A stretch of DNA of 64,000 nucleotides. It comes from Crocinitomicaceae bacterium (GTDB taxonomy: Bacteria; Bacteroidota; Bacteroidia; Flavobacteriales_G; Salibacteraceae). A model generated the notes under the pieces. It was given only the letters and a program-made list of their open reading frames with translations. It made no database searches and had not been told where the DNA came from. The DNA lies in NCBI GenBank assembly GCA_002707155.1, contig PAME01000002.1, forward strand, positions 62,001 through 126,000. The letters are read 5' to 3'. Below, piece by piece: positions 9,466 to 18,410 of this stretch (positions within the stretch are counted from its first letter, which is position 1; each line of letters opens with the position of its first letter). The translations under genes were made by a program, and so were the position numbers.

Positions 9466-9517
9466 GATGTTGTAATAATTACAATTCCTAACTATTACTA
9501 TACTCCGACAAAAGAAA

Positions 9518-11452
9518 ATGAAGAAAGAACAATATTGTAATTCACTCACACAATACAACCGATTTAAAACACGAGAGGTAACTGTTGGGAATCTGAAAAT
9601 TGGAGGTGAAAACCCAATTGTTGTTCAGTCAATGACAACAACCAACACTATGGATACTGAAGCAACTGTTGCTCAATCGATACGAATGATTGATGCAGGA
9701 TGTCAACTTGTTCGAATAACTGCACCTAGCAAACGGGAAGCTGAAAACTTAAGAAACATAAAAGAAGAGTTGGTAAAACGCGGTTATAATACACCACTGG
9801 TTGCGGACATTCATTTCACTCCAAATGCAGCAGAAATAGCAGCTAAAATTGTAGAAAAAGTTCGAGTTAACCCCGGAAATTACGCTGACAAAAAGAAGTT
9901 TGAGCATATTGAGTATACCGATAATGAATATGATAAAGAACTAACTCGAATTCGAGAGCGCTTTCTTCCCCTAGTAAAATTGTGTAAAGAACATGGAACG
10001 GCTATGAGAATTGGCACCAACCACGGTTCTTTGTCCGATAGAATTTTGAGTAGATATGGAGACACACCGCTTGGCATGGTTGAGTCTGCGATGGAGTTCT
10101 TGAGAATATGCGAATCTGAAGGGTATCACAATATTGTTTTAAGCATGAAATCTTCCAATACTCAAGTAATGGTGCAGGCTTATCGAATGTTGGTAAATCA
10201 TATGATAAAAGCTGGAATGAACTACCCACTTCATCTCGGTGTTACAGAAGCTGGTGAAGGAGAAGATGGTAGAATAAAATCGGCAGTTGGTATTGGAACA
10301 TTATTAGAAGATGGATTGGGTGACACCGTTCGTGTTTCATTAACCGAGGAGCCTGAATTTGAAATTCCCGTTGCAGAAGCATTGGTCGCTCGTTACAGTA
10401 GTCGTGTTGGTCACAATTCCATTATTCAAATTGAAACTTACCCTATTGAACCTTTTGAATACAAAAGAAGAGCAACGAATCAAGTTGTAAATATAGGTTC
10501 TGAATCTTCACCAATTGTTCTAGCAGATTTATCACTGAAAAAGGAAATCAAGCCCTCGAGTCTATTTGCATACGGCTACCAATACTCTGTACCACTAGAC
10601 AAATGGAATATAACCGATCAAGCCGCAGATTATATTTTCGTAAATAATCATGAAGTAAACTTTGCTATTCCAGGAACCTTAGGTGTTGTGCAAACACACA
10701 GAACATGGTTAAAAAATCGCGAAAAACCACGTCATTTCCCTTTTCTGAATGCCTCTGAATACCTCTTGGGTCAAGAAAAGTCAACCAAACTAAACTTTAT
10801 ATATGCGTGCATTTCTGATTTAAGTGAAAAATTTATTTCACAACTAAAATTAGATAAAACCGCTGTATTGTTATTAGATACGGACAATCAACATGGCATG
10901 GCTGAACAGCGAAGGTTGATTATTGAATTAATAAATGCTGAGTGCCTAACTCCAGTAATTATTGGTCGTGCTTATGGTAACTTGACTGCAGATGAACTTC
11001 AATTACAAAGTGCAACAGATATGGGAGCATTGCTAATTGATGGGCTTGGAGACGGTGTTTTTATAGCGGCAGAGAATTGTGGTTCGGAACAAATGATTAA
11101 CCAAACTGCTTTTGGAATCTTGCAAGCGACAAGAACTAGAATATCAAAAACTGAATACATATCGTGCCCAAGTTGCGGGCGAACTTTATTCGATTTACAA
11201 GAGGTAACGGCTAAAATTCGCTCTAGAACAGAGCACCTTAAAGGTGTGAAAATAGGCATAATGGGTTGTATAGTTAATGGGCCTGGAGAAATGGCTGATG
11301 CTGATTACGGTTATGTAGGAACTGGTCCTGGGAAAATTTCACTATACAAAGAAAAAGAAGTTATTAAGCGCAATGTACCTGAAGCTCAAGCTGTAGATGA
11401 CCTTATTTCTTTAATTCAAGAACACGGAGATTGGGTTGATCAACCTGCATAG
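9518..11452 (+). CDS. ispG: (E)-4-hydroxy-3-methylbut-2-enyl-diphosphate synthase
   Basis: IspG (GcpE) converts ME-cPP to HMBPP in the MEP isoprenoid pathway, using a 4Fe-4S cluster. At 644 residues this is the long form, with a central insert domain, found in Bacteroidota, chlamydiae and plants, rather than the ~370-residue E. coli form. The TIM-barrel start is clear (NPIVVQSMTTTNTMDTEAT at about 33-51), and cluster cysteines are in CPSCGRTLFD (~550) and GCIVNGPGEMADADYG (~587-602). The next gene begins 8 bp after its stop. Confidence 0.96.
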   Translation: MKKEQYCNSLTQYNRFKTREVTVGNLKIGGENPIVVQSMTTTNTMDTEATVAQSIRMIDAGCQLVRITAPSKREAENLRNIKEELVKRGYNTPLVADIHFTPNAAEIAAKIVEKVRVNPGNYADKKKFEHIEYTDNEYDKELTRIRERFLPLVKLCKEHGTAMRIGTNHGSLSDRILSRYGDTPLGMVESAMEFLRICESEGYHNIVLSMKSSNTQVMVQAYRMLVNHMIKAGMNYPLHLGVTEAGEGEDGRIKSAVGIGTLLEDGLGDTVRVSLTEEPEFEIPVAEALVARYSSRVGHNSIIQIETYPIEPFEYKRRATNQVVNIGSESSPIVLADLSLKKEIKPSSLFAYGYQYSVPLDKWNITDQAADYIFVNNHEVNFAIPGTLGVVQTHRTWLKNREKPRHFPFLNASEYLLGQEKSTKLNFIYACISDLSEKFISQLKLDKTAVLLLDTDNQHGMAEQRRLIIELINAECLTPVIIGRAYGNLTADELQLQSATDMGALLIDGLGDGVFIAAENCGSEQMINQTAFGILQATRTRISKTEYISCPSCGRTLFDLQEVTAKIRSRTEHLKGVKIGIMGCIVNGPGEMADADYGYVGTGPGKISLYKEKEVIKRNVPEAQAVDDLISLIQEHGDWVDQPA

Positions 11453-11459
11453 AAAACAA

Positions 11460-12125
11460 ATGAATATATTAATTGCGGGAGCATCTGGTTTGGTTGGTAG
11501 TGAGCTGCTTGAGTTAGCACAAAGTAATACTGAGATAAAATCTATTCATTTAATTGGTCGGCGTAAACTAGAAATTGAAGACTCAAAAATTGAACAACAC
11601 ATTGTGGCCTTTTCAGACCTAGAAAAATTCAAAATCAATACTTCCATTGATACTGTATTTTGTTGCTTAGGGACAACCATTAAGAAAGCCGGTACTCAAG
11701 AAAAATTTAAGCTGGTTGACTACAATTATGTGGTAAATCTAGCAAATTGGACAAAGGTCAATGGTGCTAATCAATTTGTAGTGGTAAGTGCAATGGGCGC
11801 CAGTCCAAAGTCATCTGTCTTTTATAGTAAAGTAAAAGGGCAAATGCAGGAAGCTATATCAAACCTTAATATTCCCTCAGTTTCCATTTTACAACCAAGT
11901 TTACTCATGGGTAATCGACCTGAGTTTAGGCTAGGCGAAAAAATAGCCATTGGCTTAATGAGTGTATTAAATATCTTTTTTGTTGGGCCACTTAAGAAGT
12001 ACAAGAGCATTCAGGCACAAACTGTTGCAAGTGCTATGTTTAATTTAAGCAAGAATTGCCAACCTGGCGTAACCATTTTTACAAACGATGAACTCTTTAA
12101 TCTCGCAAAAAAGACTACTGCTTAA
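11460..12125 (+). CDS. SDR-like NAD(P)-binding oxidoreductase (TIP30/HTATIP2-like)
   Basis: A 221-residue Rossmann-fold protein. The nucleotide-binding loop GASGLVGSELLE is at residues 6-17, LIGRR near 34-38 suggests NADP preference, and VVSAMGAS followed by FYSKVKG gives the YxxxK pair of atypical SDRs such as HTATIP2/CC3. The substrate is unknown. The ATG at 11460 is preferred over an in-frame upstream ATG at 11436, which would overlap the end of ispG and add eight residues before the conserved first strand. Its 3' end overlaps the convergent T9SS gene by 11 bp. Confidence 0.8.
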   Translation: MNILIAGASGLVGSELLELAQSNTEIKSIHLIGRRKLEIEDSKIEQHIVAFSDLEKFKINTSIDTVFCCLGTTIKKAGTQEKFKLVDYNYVVNLANWTKVNGANQFVVVSAMGASPKSSVFYSKVKGQMQEAISNLNIPSVSILQPSLLMGNRPEFRLGEKIAIGLMSVLNIFFVGPLKKYKSIQAQTVASAMFNLSKNCQPGVTIFTNDELFNLAKKTTA

Positions 12126-13413
12126 TCACCCTGCGCGTTTCTGTTCCTTTTTCAGTAGTAAGTTTAAGAATATAGACTCCTACTGGAATATCTTCCAATT
12201 CCAAAATTCCCTTATTTAACTTATCCAAATAAACGGTTTGGCCTAAATTATCGATCACTCTGAGAGCACTGATTTTAGAGTCTGTTTCAATGTTTAGTTT
12301 ATTTGAAAAAGGATTAGGATAAATCAAAATTTCCTTATTTGCTTCGGCATCAGCTATTGAAGTTACATCAATAACTTGCTTTTCTTTTACCTCAATATAG
12401 TCGTTTTTAGTGCTCAGTTTAGTTCCAAATCTATTTCGCTTAGTTAGCTTTACGGAGTATTTACCTATTTCATTAAAGCTTATAAGCAAAGCACTATCGC
12501 CTAGATTAGCACCAGATTCAAGTGAATAGGTTGATGGTGTAATTTCCCATTGTCTGAAAATTCCAGACATGCTTGACGTATCATTAAGCTGGGTGGTTTC
12601 ATTGACAAACAATTCCTTCCTTGTGGCATAAAACCCTACAATTTCCTTTTCTGCTTCCTGAAATTTGACATTAGTTGGAGTGAATCGGTTTCCTAACACG
12701 GTTCCTGCAATGATTAGAACTGGATTCTTGATACCCGGAGCAAACCACTTATATTCTATTCTTCTGTTTGGAATTGGTAAGTTAATCCCCATAAACTTTA
12801 ATGAATCAATTCCATTAATGGTTGTTTTAATTTTTAGACAATTTGAAAACGTTTTGTAAGGTAATTGAAGACTGCCCCAACCTTCTACTTCATTAATTCT
12901 AGTGCCTTGTTGAATCAATGAGCCTAATCCTTGTAAATTGAAAGCTACTTTAAAAGTAGAAGTATCAATATCTCCGTAATCCAATGGAAACTTGTAAATT
13001 TCATCCTTATCTGAGTAATTCTGCGGAATTGGAAACCCATTGTATTTTATACTTCGACCCTCGGCTCTAAATGCGCCATTCGTTACATTGTAAATGTCAT
13101 AAATATCTCTCATCATGATAGTGCCAAAGCCCAATGAATCTGCCACTTTTACACCAAAGTCCATTGTCAAAAAGAAAAAGTTAATTGATCTCGCAGACTT
13201 GTACTCCTCAGCATCTTGAAAGGCTAATTTCAAATTTGAAAAGTCCCAATTTACTGATGCACCTTTAGCTTCATAAGTTTTACTATTGCCCAGTTCAGCA
13301 TTGGTATAAAAAACCTTATCGCCACTTTTAGGCATGAAATTTTTATCAACTGTAATTTGACCTATTACAGATTGAAAAAGAAAAACTGAGACTACGGTTA
13401 AAATCGATTTCAT
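12115..13413 (-). CDS. T9SS type A sorting-domain protein, function unknown
   Basis: A 432-residue secreted protein with a signal peptide (residues 1-18, ending VIGQ) and a classic type IX secretion C-terminal domain of ~75 residues: IYPNPFSNKLNIE, then LRVIDNLGQTVY, ending GVYILKLTTEKGTETRRVIKQ. The domain should route it across the outer membrane and attach it to the cell surface. A PKD-like stretch may precede it (WEITPSTYSLESG to GKYSVKLTKRNRFG). The bulk of the protein (20-340) is not recognised. It is divergent from the isochorismatase gene with about 45 bp between starts. Confidence 0.8.
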   Translation of the reverse strand: MKSILTVVSVFLFQSVIGQITVDKNFMPKSGDKVFYTNAELGNSKTYEAKGASVNWDFSNLKLAFQDAEEYKSARSINFFFLTMDFGVKVADSLGFGTIMMRDIYDIYNVTNGAFRAEGRSIKYNGFPIPQNYSDKDEIYKFPLDYGDIDTSTFKVAFNLQGLGSLIQQGTRINEVEGWGSLQLPYKTFSNCLKIKTTINGIDSLKFMGINLPIPNRRIEYKWFAPGIKNPVLIIAGTVLGNRFTPTNVKFQEAEKEIVGFYATRKELFVNETTQLNDTSSMSGIFRQWEITPSTYSLESGANLGDSALLISFNEIGKYSVKLTKRNRFGTKLSTKNDYIEVKEKQVIDVTSIADAEANKEILIYPNPFSNKLNIETDSKISALRVIDNLGQTVYLDKLNKGILELEDIPVGVYILKLTTEKGTETRRVIKQ

Positions 13414-13457
13414 AATTCGTTATTTTGAAATACAAATGTCACACATTATTTGATAAC

Positions 13458-14000
13458 ATGAGAATATTAAAAGAACATACTAAATTGGTTGTTATTGACA
13501 TTCAGGAAAAACTGTTCCCACTTATCGATAACAATGAACAACTGCTTAAAAAATGCCAGACACTTATTGAAGGGATAAAGCTTCTCAGTGTTCCTACGAT
13601 AGTAACGGAGCAATATGTCAAAGGTTTGGGAAAAACAATTGAACCCATTGCCGAAAGTCTTGGCCAATTTGAGCCTATTGAAAAAATGACTTTTTCCTGC
13701 ATGGGAGAGCCAAATTTCAACCTAAAGATTGAGGAGCATTTTATTAAAAACGTTCTTCTATGCGGAATTGAAAGTCATGTTTGCATTTTACAAACTGCTA
13801 TTGACTTGTTAGATGCTGGACATACTCCAATAGTTGTTGCAGATGCCGTTTCTAGCCGAAATCCTTACGATAAGGAAATAGCGCTTCAACGATTTGCTTC
13901 AGAAGGAATTCGAGTAACTACGGTAGAGTCTATACTTTTTGAGCTTTGTAAAATATCAGGAACAGAGCAGTTTAAAGCTATTTCTAAGTTGGTGAAATAA
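13458..14000 (+). CDS. isochorismatase-family hydrolase
   Basis: A ~180-residue cysteine hydrolase of the isochorismatase/YcaC fold. The triad can be placed: Asp in LVVIDIQEKL near the start, a Lys in the EKMTFSC stretch, and the nucleophile Cys in CGIESHVCILQTAIDLL at about residues 104-120. Family members cleave isochorismate, nicotinamide or other amides; the true substrate is unknown here, and no siderophore genes are nearby. The start at 13458 (MRILKEHTKLVVID) is preferred because it lies just ahead of the first conserved strand. Five bp separate it from the CDF transporter gene. Confidence 0.8.
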   Translation: MRILKEHTKLVVIDIQEKLFPLIDNNEQLLKKCQTLIEGIKLLSVPTIVTEQYVKGLGKTIEPIAESLGQFEPIEKMTFSCMGEPNFNLKIEEHFIKNVLLCGIESHVCILQTAIDLLDAGHTPIVVADAVSSRNPYDKEIALQRFASEGIRVTTVESILFELCKISGTEQFKAISKLVK

Positions 14001-14004
14001 CTCA

Positions 14005-14919
14005 ATGAATCGCCAGAAACGCATTATTCGAGCCTCATGGATTGGAATTGGGGTTAACTCACTTTTGGCTATTTCTAAAATAGCTGGCGGCTATGTATTT
14101 AATTCATTGGCTGTTATTGGAGATGGCATAGACAGTGCAAATGACGTTGGCACCTACTTCATTACCTTAATTGCTGCTCGAATTATGGTTCGACCGCCTG
14201 ACCCAAAATTTCCCTATGGATATAATCGGGCAGAGGCGGTGGCTACAAAGCTACTTTCGTTTTTTATATTTTTCATTGGAGCTCAACTGGTATTTTCTTC
14301 TGTAATTGATTTATGGAATGGCACTTCGCGCCACATTCCTGCATTTGGAGCTATTGTGGTAACTTTAATTTCAGTTGTGGTAAAACTTATCCTCTCTTAC
14401 TGGCAAATGAAAGAAGGGAAATCAATCAGCAGTAAAATGCTCATTGCGAATGCACACAACATGCGTAACGATATTATTCTCTCGTTAGGCGTATTAGTTG
14501 GGGTAAGTTTTTCTTACGCGCTCCAACAAGATTGGCTGGATCATTTTATTGGTTTATTGGTAGGCCTTTGGATCCTTAAAGTTGCTTTCGAACTGTTTAA
14601 AGAAACCAGCTTTGAACTTATGGATAGTGTGGATGATACCGCTATTTACGCTCAAATATTTGAGGCTGTAAATTCAGTGAAGGAAGCGAACAATCCTCAC
14701 CGTTTGCGTGTCAGAAGACTATCAAATTTATTAATGATTGATTTAGACATCGAATTAGATGAGTCCCTTACCATGAAACAAGCACATGTAATAGGTATTG
14801 AGGTAGAAAATGCAATTAAAGCTAATTTAGACAACGTTTATGATATTATGATTCACTTTGAACCACTTGGAAATGTGGAGGAAAACGAGACCTATGGAGT
14901 CCACCAGCAAGATATATAG
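14005..14919 (+). CDS. cation diffusion facilitator (CDF) family metal transporter
   Basis: A 304-residue inner-membrane H+/metal antiporter, exporting zinc, iron or similar divalent ions. It has about six helices in residues 1-200. Metal-site motifs are visible: DGIDSANDVGTY in helix 2, PYGYNRAEAVA in the loop after it, and HNMRNDIILSLG in helix 5. The C-terminal ~95 residues form the usual cytosolic metallochaperone-like domain. The metal is not settled by sequence. Its neighbour just downstream is a tiny cysteine- and lysine-rich protein, possibly linked to metal handling. Confidence 0.9.
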   Translation: MNRQKRIIRASWIGIGVNSLLAISKIAGGYVFNSLAVIGDGIDSANDVGTYFITLIAARIMVRPPDPKFPYGYNRAEAVATKLLSFFIFFIGAQLVFSSVIDLWNGTSRHIPAFGAIVVTLISVVVKLILSYWQMKEGKSISSKMLIANAHNMRNDIILSLGVLVGVSFSYALQQDWLDHFIGLLVGLWILKVAFELFKETSFELMDSVDDTAIYAQIFEAVNSVKEANNPHRLRVRRLSNLLMIDLDIELDESLTMKQAHVIGIEVENAIKANLDNVYDIMIHFEPLGNVEENETYGVHQQDI

Positions 14920-14926
14920 TTAAGAA

Positions 14927-15103
14927 ATGGGGCGAAATAAAAAATGCTGCAAAAAGTTTGAAGAGAAAGGAAAGTCTGCCTGCTCTGACTGCCCTATAAT
15001 GCCGAAAAAAACTAAAAAAGATAAGACTTTAAAAAAGGACAAAAAGAAAAAAGAAAAGAAAGCTAAAAAGAAAAATAAGAAGGAAAAGCAGAGCAAGAAA
15101 TAG
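14927..15103 (+). CDS. 58-residue Cys/Lys-rich small protein
   Basis: ATG at 14927, TAG at 15101-15103, 7 bp after the CDF gene stop. The first 25 residues carry four cysteines in the pattern CC-x10-C-x2-C (Cys7, Cys8, Cys19, Cys22), suited to a zinc or other metal site. The remaining ~33 residues are almost only lysine with a few Asp, Glu, Asn and Thr. The conserved-looking N-terminus and tight spacing argue for a real gene co-transcribed with the transporter. The tail could bind nucleic acid or simply be low complexity. Function unknown. Confidence 0.6.
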   Translation: MGRNKKCCKKFEEKGKSACSDCPIMPKKTKKDKTLKKDKKKKEKKAKKKNKKEKQSKK

Positions 15104-15108
15104 AAAAT

Positions 15109-17775
15109 TTAAAAATCTTCATCTTTAAATTCAAAAAACTCTTTCTCCTCTTCATTTGGTTGCAACCATTTCCTTTTTTTCTTAGGCCTCGCATCTTTTG
15201 AATCAACCTCAACTTTCGAAAAAGTGGTTGTATCGTCTTCCGCCTCTTCCCATTCTATATCGTATTTTGTTTTGCGACCGTCATCTTTTAAAGTTATATC
15301 TTTTTCAAACCAACCAAACTCTTTATTTAATGCCTGCTTAAATTCCTGACCCTCCTGTTTACGCTGATGTTTTTTGTACGCTTTTTTCGCAGTTTTATCT
15401 ATCTCAATTTCTAGGTTATCTGTTGTACCCTTGACCAACATAAAAACTCGGTAGCGTCCTGTACCATCGTCCACCACTTCTCCATTTTCAGTATCGAAAT
15501 TTCTATCCTTAACTAGCAAATCTGAAATATCAAAATCTACTTTATAGTCAATGCTATCATTAAAACTATGTTTACCTGAAACGTTGACATTTAGAACACT
15601 CGATTTCAATTGAACCTTAGGAATAAAAAGAGCGCTATTGCGAATAAATAAATCATTCTCCAATCGATCAAAACTCACTTCTTTTAAACGCCCTGATAAA
15701 TCATCAGCGTGAAAAATCTTTTTAAGTACAATATTGGTTTTAAAATAATCCGAGATACTTTGTAAGGTATTGTAATTTGTAAGTTTCCCGTTTGAAATAT
15801 CGATATGCGCATTAGCTGCAACTGACACTGGTAATATCTCAAAATTATCATTTAACTCCCCTTCCAAATTCAGCTTCATATTCGTTACACCTGAAATGTT
15901 TTCAGCCTTAATTTCCTGTTGGCCAAAATTTTTAAATTGTGTGAATAATTCATTGATGTCTACCGACTCAAAATCACCCTTAAAACTCATAATATAACCC
16001 TCTTCATATCGAATTAAGGCAAGTTTACCTCGTGCCGTCCCATTCATCGCATTTAACTTTACAGGATTAGCTTTCAAGCTTTTTTGTCCTACAAACAATT
16101 TGGTCTCAACATTTTGAGCCTTAAAACCCTCATAGCTTAACCTACCAATTTTTGCACTAAGCTGTAACTCTATTCCCGGTATCGCAAGTGAACGTGTGGT
16201 TCCTTCCTCAGATGCTGTTGAGACGGACAAAAACTCTTCCAATATCACGTTATCTGCTTCTACCTCTGCAACAATTCTAAGCAATTCATATTCTTCTAAT
16301 ACCCACTGAAAAAAATTATCCGCACTTCCATTCAGTAAAAAATTGGTAGAATTTAATTGACCCTCGCTTTTTTCAAAACGCACTTGCTGCTTATCAAAGG
16401 TTACTTTTCCTTGGTAGTTTTTCAAAGCAGAAACACTAGACTTCAGCTTCACCGCAACATCATTAAATTGAGCCGAACCCTCTAATTTACTTTTAGAAAG
16501 AACTACTGACTCTTCGAGAATCCTATCCCAATATATATCGCCTCCAATGTTAAAAATCACAGCTCCATTGCAGCTCTCTATCTTATCTAGATTTAGAAAC
16601 TGCATAAGTTCATTTAATGCTAGGCTTCCTTCAATATTTCCTTGTATTCTCAAGTCTGTAAAGTTGGAAACCTTTACATTTCCGTTAAACGCTCCAGAAG
16701 GAAACTGACCAGAAACTCCAGATAATTCTACGCTAGAACTTCTCGAGTTTCTTCGCTTTCCATTTGAGTATGAGCCCGATAAATTCAAAGCACTCAGTTC
16801 AATTTTTTTATCACTTTTAGTTACTAAACTTCCATTAAACAACTCAAATCCAATATCAATTTTAGGGGTTTCAGAAGAACTTCCTGCTATTTTAAAGTTG
16901 ATTTTTGCAGTGCCCGTTGGCGCATAACTAGTCCAATATTCATCCCAAGAGTCAGGTAATAAATTAAGCACTTGCTCCAAGTTCGCTTTATCCGTTTTTG
17001 CAACGAACTGATAAGATTTTGGTGCAACAAATCCACCCAGGGTCAAATCGACAGTTTGGTCTACTATTACTGCTCCATTTTGCAATTCAAACGTAGCTTC
17101 ATTATTGTGGTAAGTAATTCCTGAGTTAACTTGAACTGACTGACCTTTAAGCGCGTAAACTCCTGCTGCTAAAACGGTTGCGTTTTGAGCATTTCCTTTA
17201 AACTTAAGCTCTAGCTGGTCCGATGAAAAATCTCCTTGAACCTTGAGTTTCTCCACGTCGCATTTCACAAGAATTCTGTTTCGAGAGTCTTTATACAGAT
17301 ACTTAATGTTTTTCAAATTAACCGCATCCAATCGAAATGAAATATCAACCGAGGCCGTCTCTTGGCTTGGTTTCCAAATCTTGTAATTTGGAGTGCCGGA
17401 CTTATTTTGTTTCATGTAACATTTGGCCGATTCTACATCCAAATGCCGCAACTTATACTTGCCGTTATATATATCCCACAAGTCAAACTGAAAACTCAAA
17501 TTCTCGGCATAAAGCAGCGTATCTGGGTTGGTGGTAAAGTCATTACTTTCTTTTATTAAAACACCGGTAAAGGAGAGGCTTAAATAAGGGATTTTACGAA
17601 ATGATGAAAAGTCAATAGCCTCAACGCTTACTTCAGCATTGAGGCTATTGTTTAATTCTTGAAGTACAATTTTTTGAATCTTTCCGCTATACTTCTGAGA
17701 TAAGTACCACCCGGCTCCCAAAAATGCCACTACTAAAAAGAGCACTGTAAAAATGAAATATCGAAAAAATCGCAT
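15109..17775 (-). CDS. AsmA-family envelope protein
   Basis: An 888-residue protein with one N-terminal membrane helix (residues ~6-27), followed by the AsmA start pattern: SQKYSGKIQKIVLQELN, then VSVEAIDFSSFRKIPYLSLSF. The long middle is repetitive beta structure, as in AsmA/TamB/VPS13-like bridge proteins that move lipids or shape the outer membrane. The last ~130 residues are highly charged (KKAYKKHQRKQEGQ, then acidic). It is monocistronic and ends 5 bp from the convergent small Cys/Lys-rich gene. Confidence 0.8.
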   Translation of the reverse strand: MRFFRYFIFTVLFLVVAFLGAGWYLSQKYSGKIQKIVLQELNNSLNAEVSVEAIDFSSFRKIPYLSLSFTGVLIKESNDFTTNPDTLLYAENLSFQFDLWDIYNGKYKLRHLDVESAKCYMKQNKSGTPNYKIWKPSQETASVDISFRLDAVNLKNIKYLYKDSRNRILVKCDVEKLKVQGDFSSDQLELKFKGNAQNATVLAAGVYALKGQSVQVNSGITYHNNEATFELQNGAVIVDQTVDLTLGGFVAPKSYQFVAKTDKANLEQVLNLLPDSWDEYWTSYAPTGTAKINFKIAGSSSETPKIDIGFELFNGSLVTKSDKKIELSALNLSGSYSNGKRRNSRSSSVELSGVSGQFPSGAFNGNVKVSNFTDLRIQGNIEGSLALNELMQFLNLDKIESCNGAVIFNIGGDIYWDRILEESVVLSKSKLEGSAQFNDVAVKLKSSVSALKNYQGKVTFDKQQVRFEKSEGQLNSTNFLLNGSADNFFQWVLEEYELLRIVAEVEADNVILEEFLSVSTASEEGTTRSLAIPGIELQLSAKIGRLSYEGFKAQNVETKLFVGQKSLKANPVKLNAMNGTARGKLALIRYEEGYIMSFKGDFESVDINELFTQFKNFGQQEIKAENISGVTNMKLNLEGELNDNFEILPVSVAANAHIDISNGKLTNYNTLQSISDYFKTNIVLKKIFHADDLSGRLKEVSFDRLENDLFIRNSALFIPKVQLKSSVLNVNVSGKHSFNDSIDYKVDFDISDLLVKDRNFDTENGEVVDDGTGRYRVFMLVKGTTDNLEIEIDKTAKKAYKKHQRKQEGQEFKQALNKEFGWFEKDITLKDDGRKTKYDIEWEEAEDDTTTFSKVEVDSKDARPKKKRKWLQPNEEEKEFFEFKDEDF

Positions 17776-17926
17776 AAAGCAAATCTAGAAGGCTATATAA
17801 CTTAATAATTGCACCTTTTAGTATTCTGCTAACACTGCAGCGTTGAATTGAATATTAGCTTTTCATAATTACAAAAGGCAAAGCTAATTTTCAGAACACT
17901 TATCTGAAGATATCGCGTTTCAGGCC

Positions 17927-18379
17927 CTAGACAAAAAGCAGATGTGTACCTTCACCTTTAGCTCTCGTATAAAAGTCCCCGACGGTAAGCACTCCATCAA
18001 TGTCATCGTAAAGGTCTTCTTTTTTCAATTTGAACATGTCCATGGCTAATTTACAGGCCCAAAGTTTAGTGCCGGAGGCTTTTAGTATATCTAGAAACTC
18101 TCCAACCGGAGGAATGTCCAATTTCTCCATTTCGGCCATCATCATTTTTGTTGCAACGGCTTCCATGCCTGGCAGTCCTCCTATCATAGTTGGAATATGC
18201 ATTGCAGGATTCCCTACGGTTGCAACGTGCAAGTGGTCCAATCTCTTTTTATTTATTGCTTCTAAACCAAAAAATGTACAAAAAATTTCTGATTCGATTC
18301 CTTCCATTCTTGCTCCATTGGCAAGAACAAAACACGCGTATACGTTTTCAATGGTTGCTTTTGACAGAATCAACATCAT
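17927..18379 (-). CDS. DsrE/DsrF/DrsH-like family protein
   Basis: A 150-residue cytoplasmic protein of the DsrE2-like fold: a first strand MMLILSK, then YACFVLANGARMEGIESEIFCTFFGLEAI, a methionine-rich loop, and LWACKLAMDMF with the family cysteine (~119). DsrE relatives carry sulfur as persulfides in sulfur relay systems; this subgroup is often found with rhodanese or YedE-type sulfur genes. Here it follows the pseudouridine synthase gene by 31 bp, and the YeeE/YedE pair lies 44 kb away. The ATG at 18379 was chosen because no earlier in-frame ATG exists. Confidence 0.8.
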   Translation of the reverse strand: MMLILSKATIENVYACFVLANGARMEGIESEIFCTFFGLEAINKKRLDHLHVATVGNPAMHIPTMIGGLPGMEAVATKMMMAEMEKLDIPPVGEFLDILKASGTKLWACKLAMDMFKLKKEDLYDDIDGVLTVGDFYTRAKGEGTHLLFV

Positions 18380-18410
18380 TTTTTTAACGTTTTTTGTTGC
18401 TTTCTCTAAT

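Noticed and set aside
15000-15103. The lysine-rich tail as a pure A-rich non-coding tract
   Set aside because: The frame is open from an ATG, begins with a structured cysteine head and stops just before the next gene, so a coding reading is favoured.
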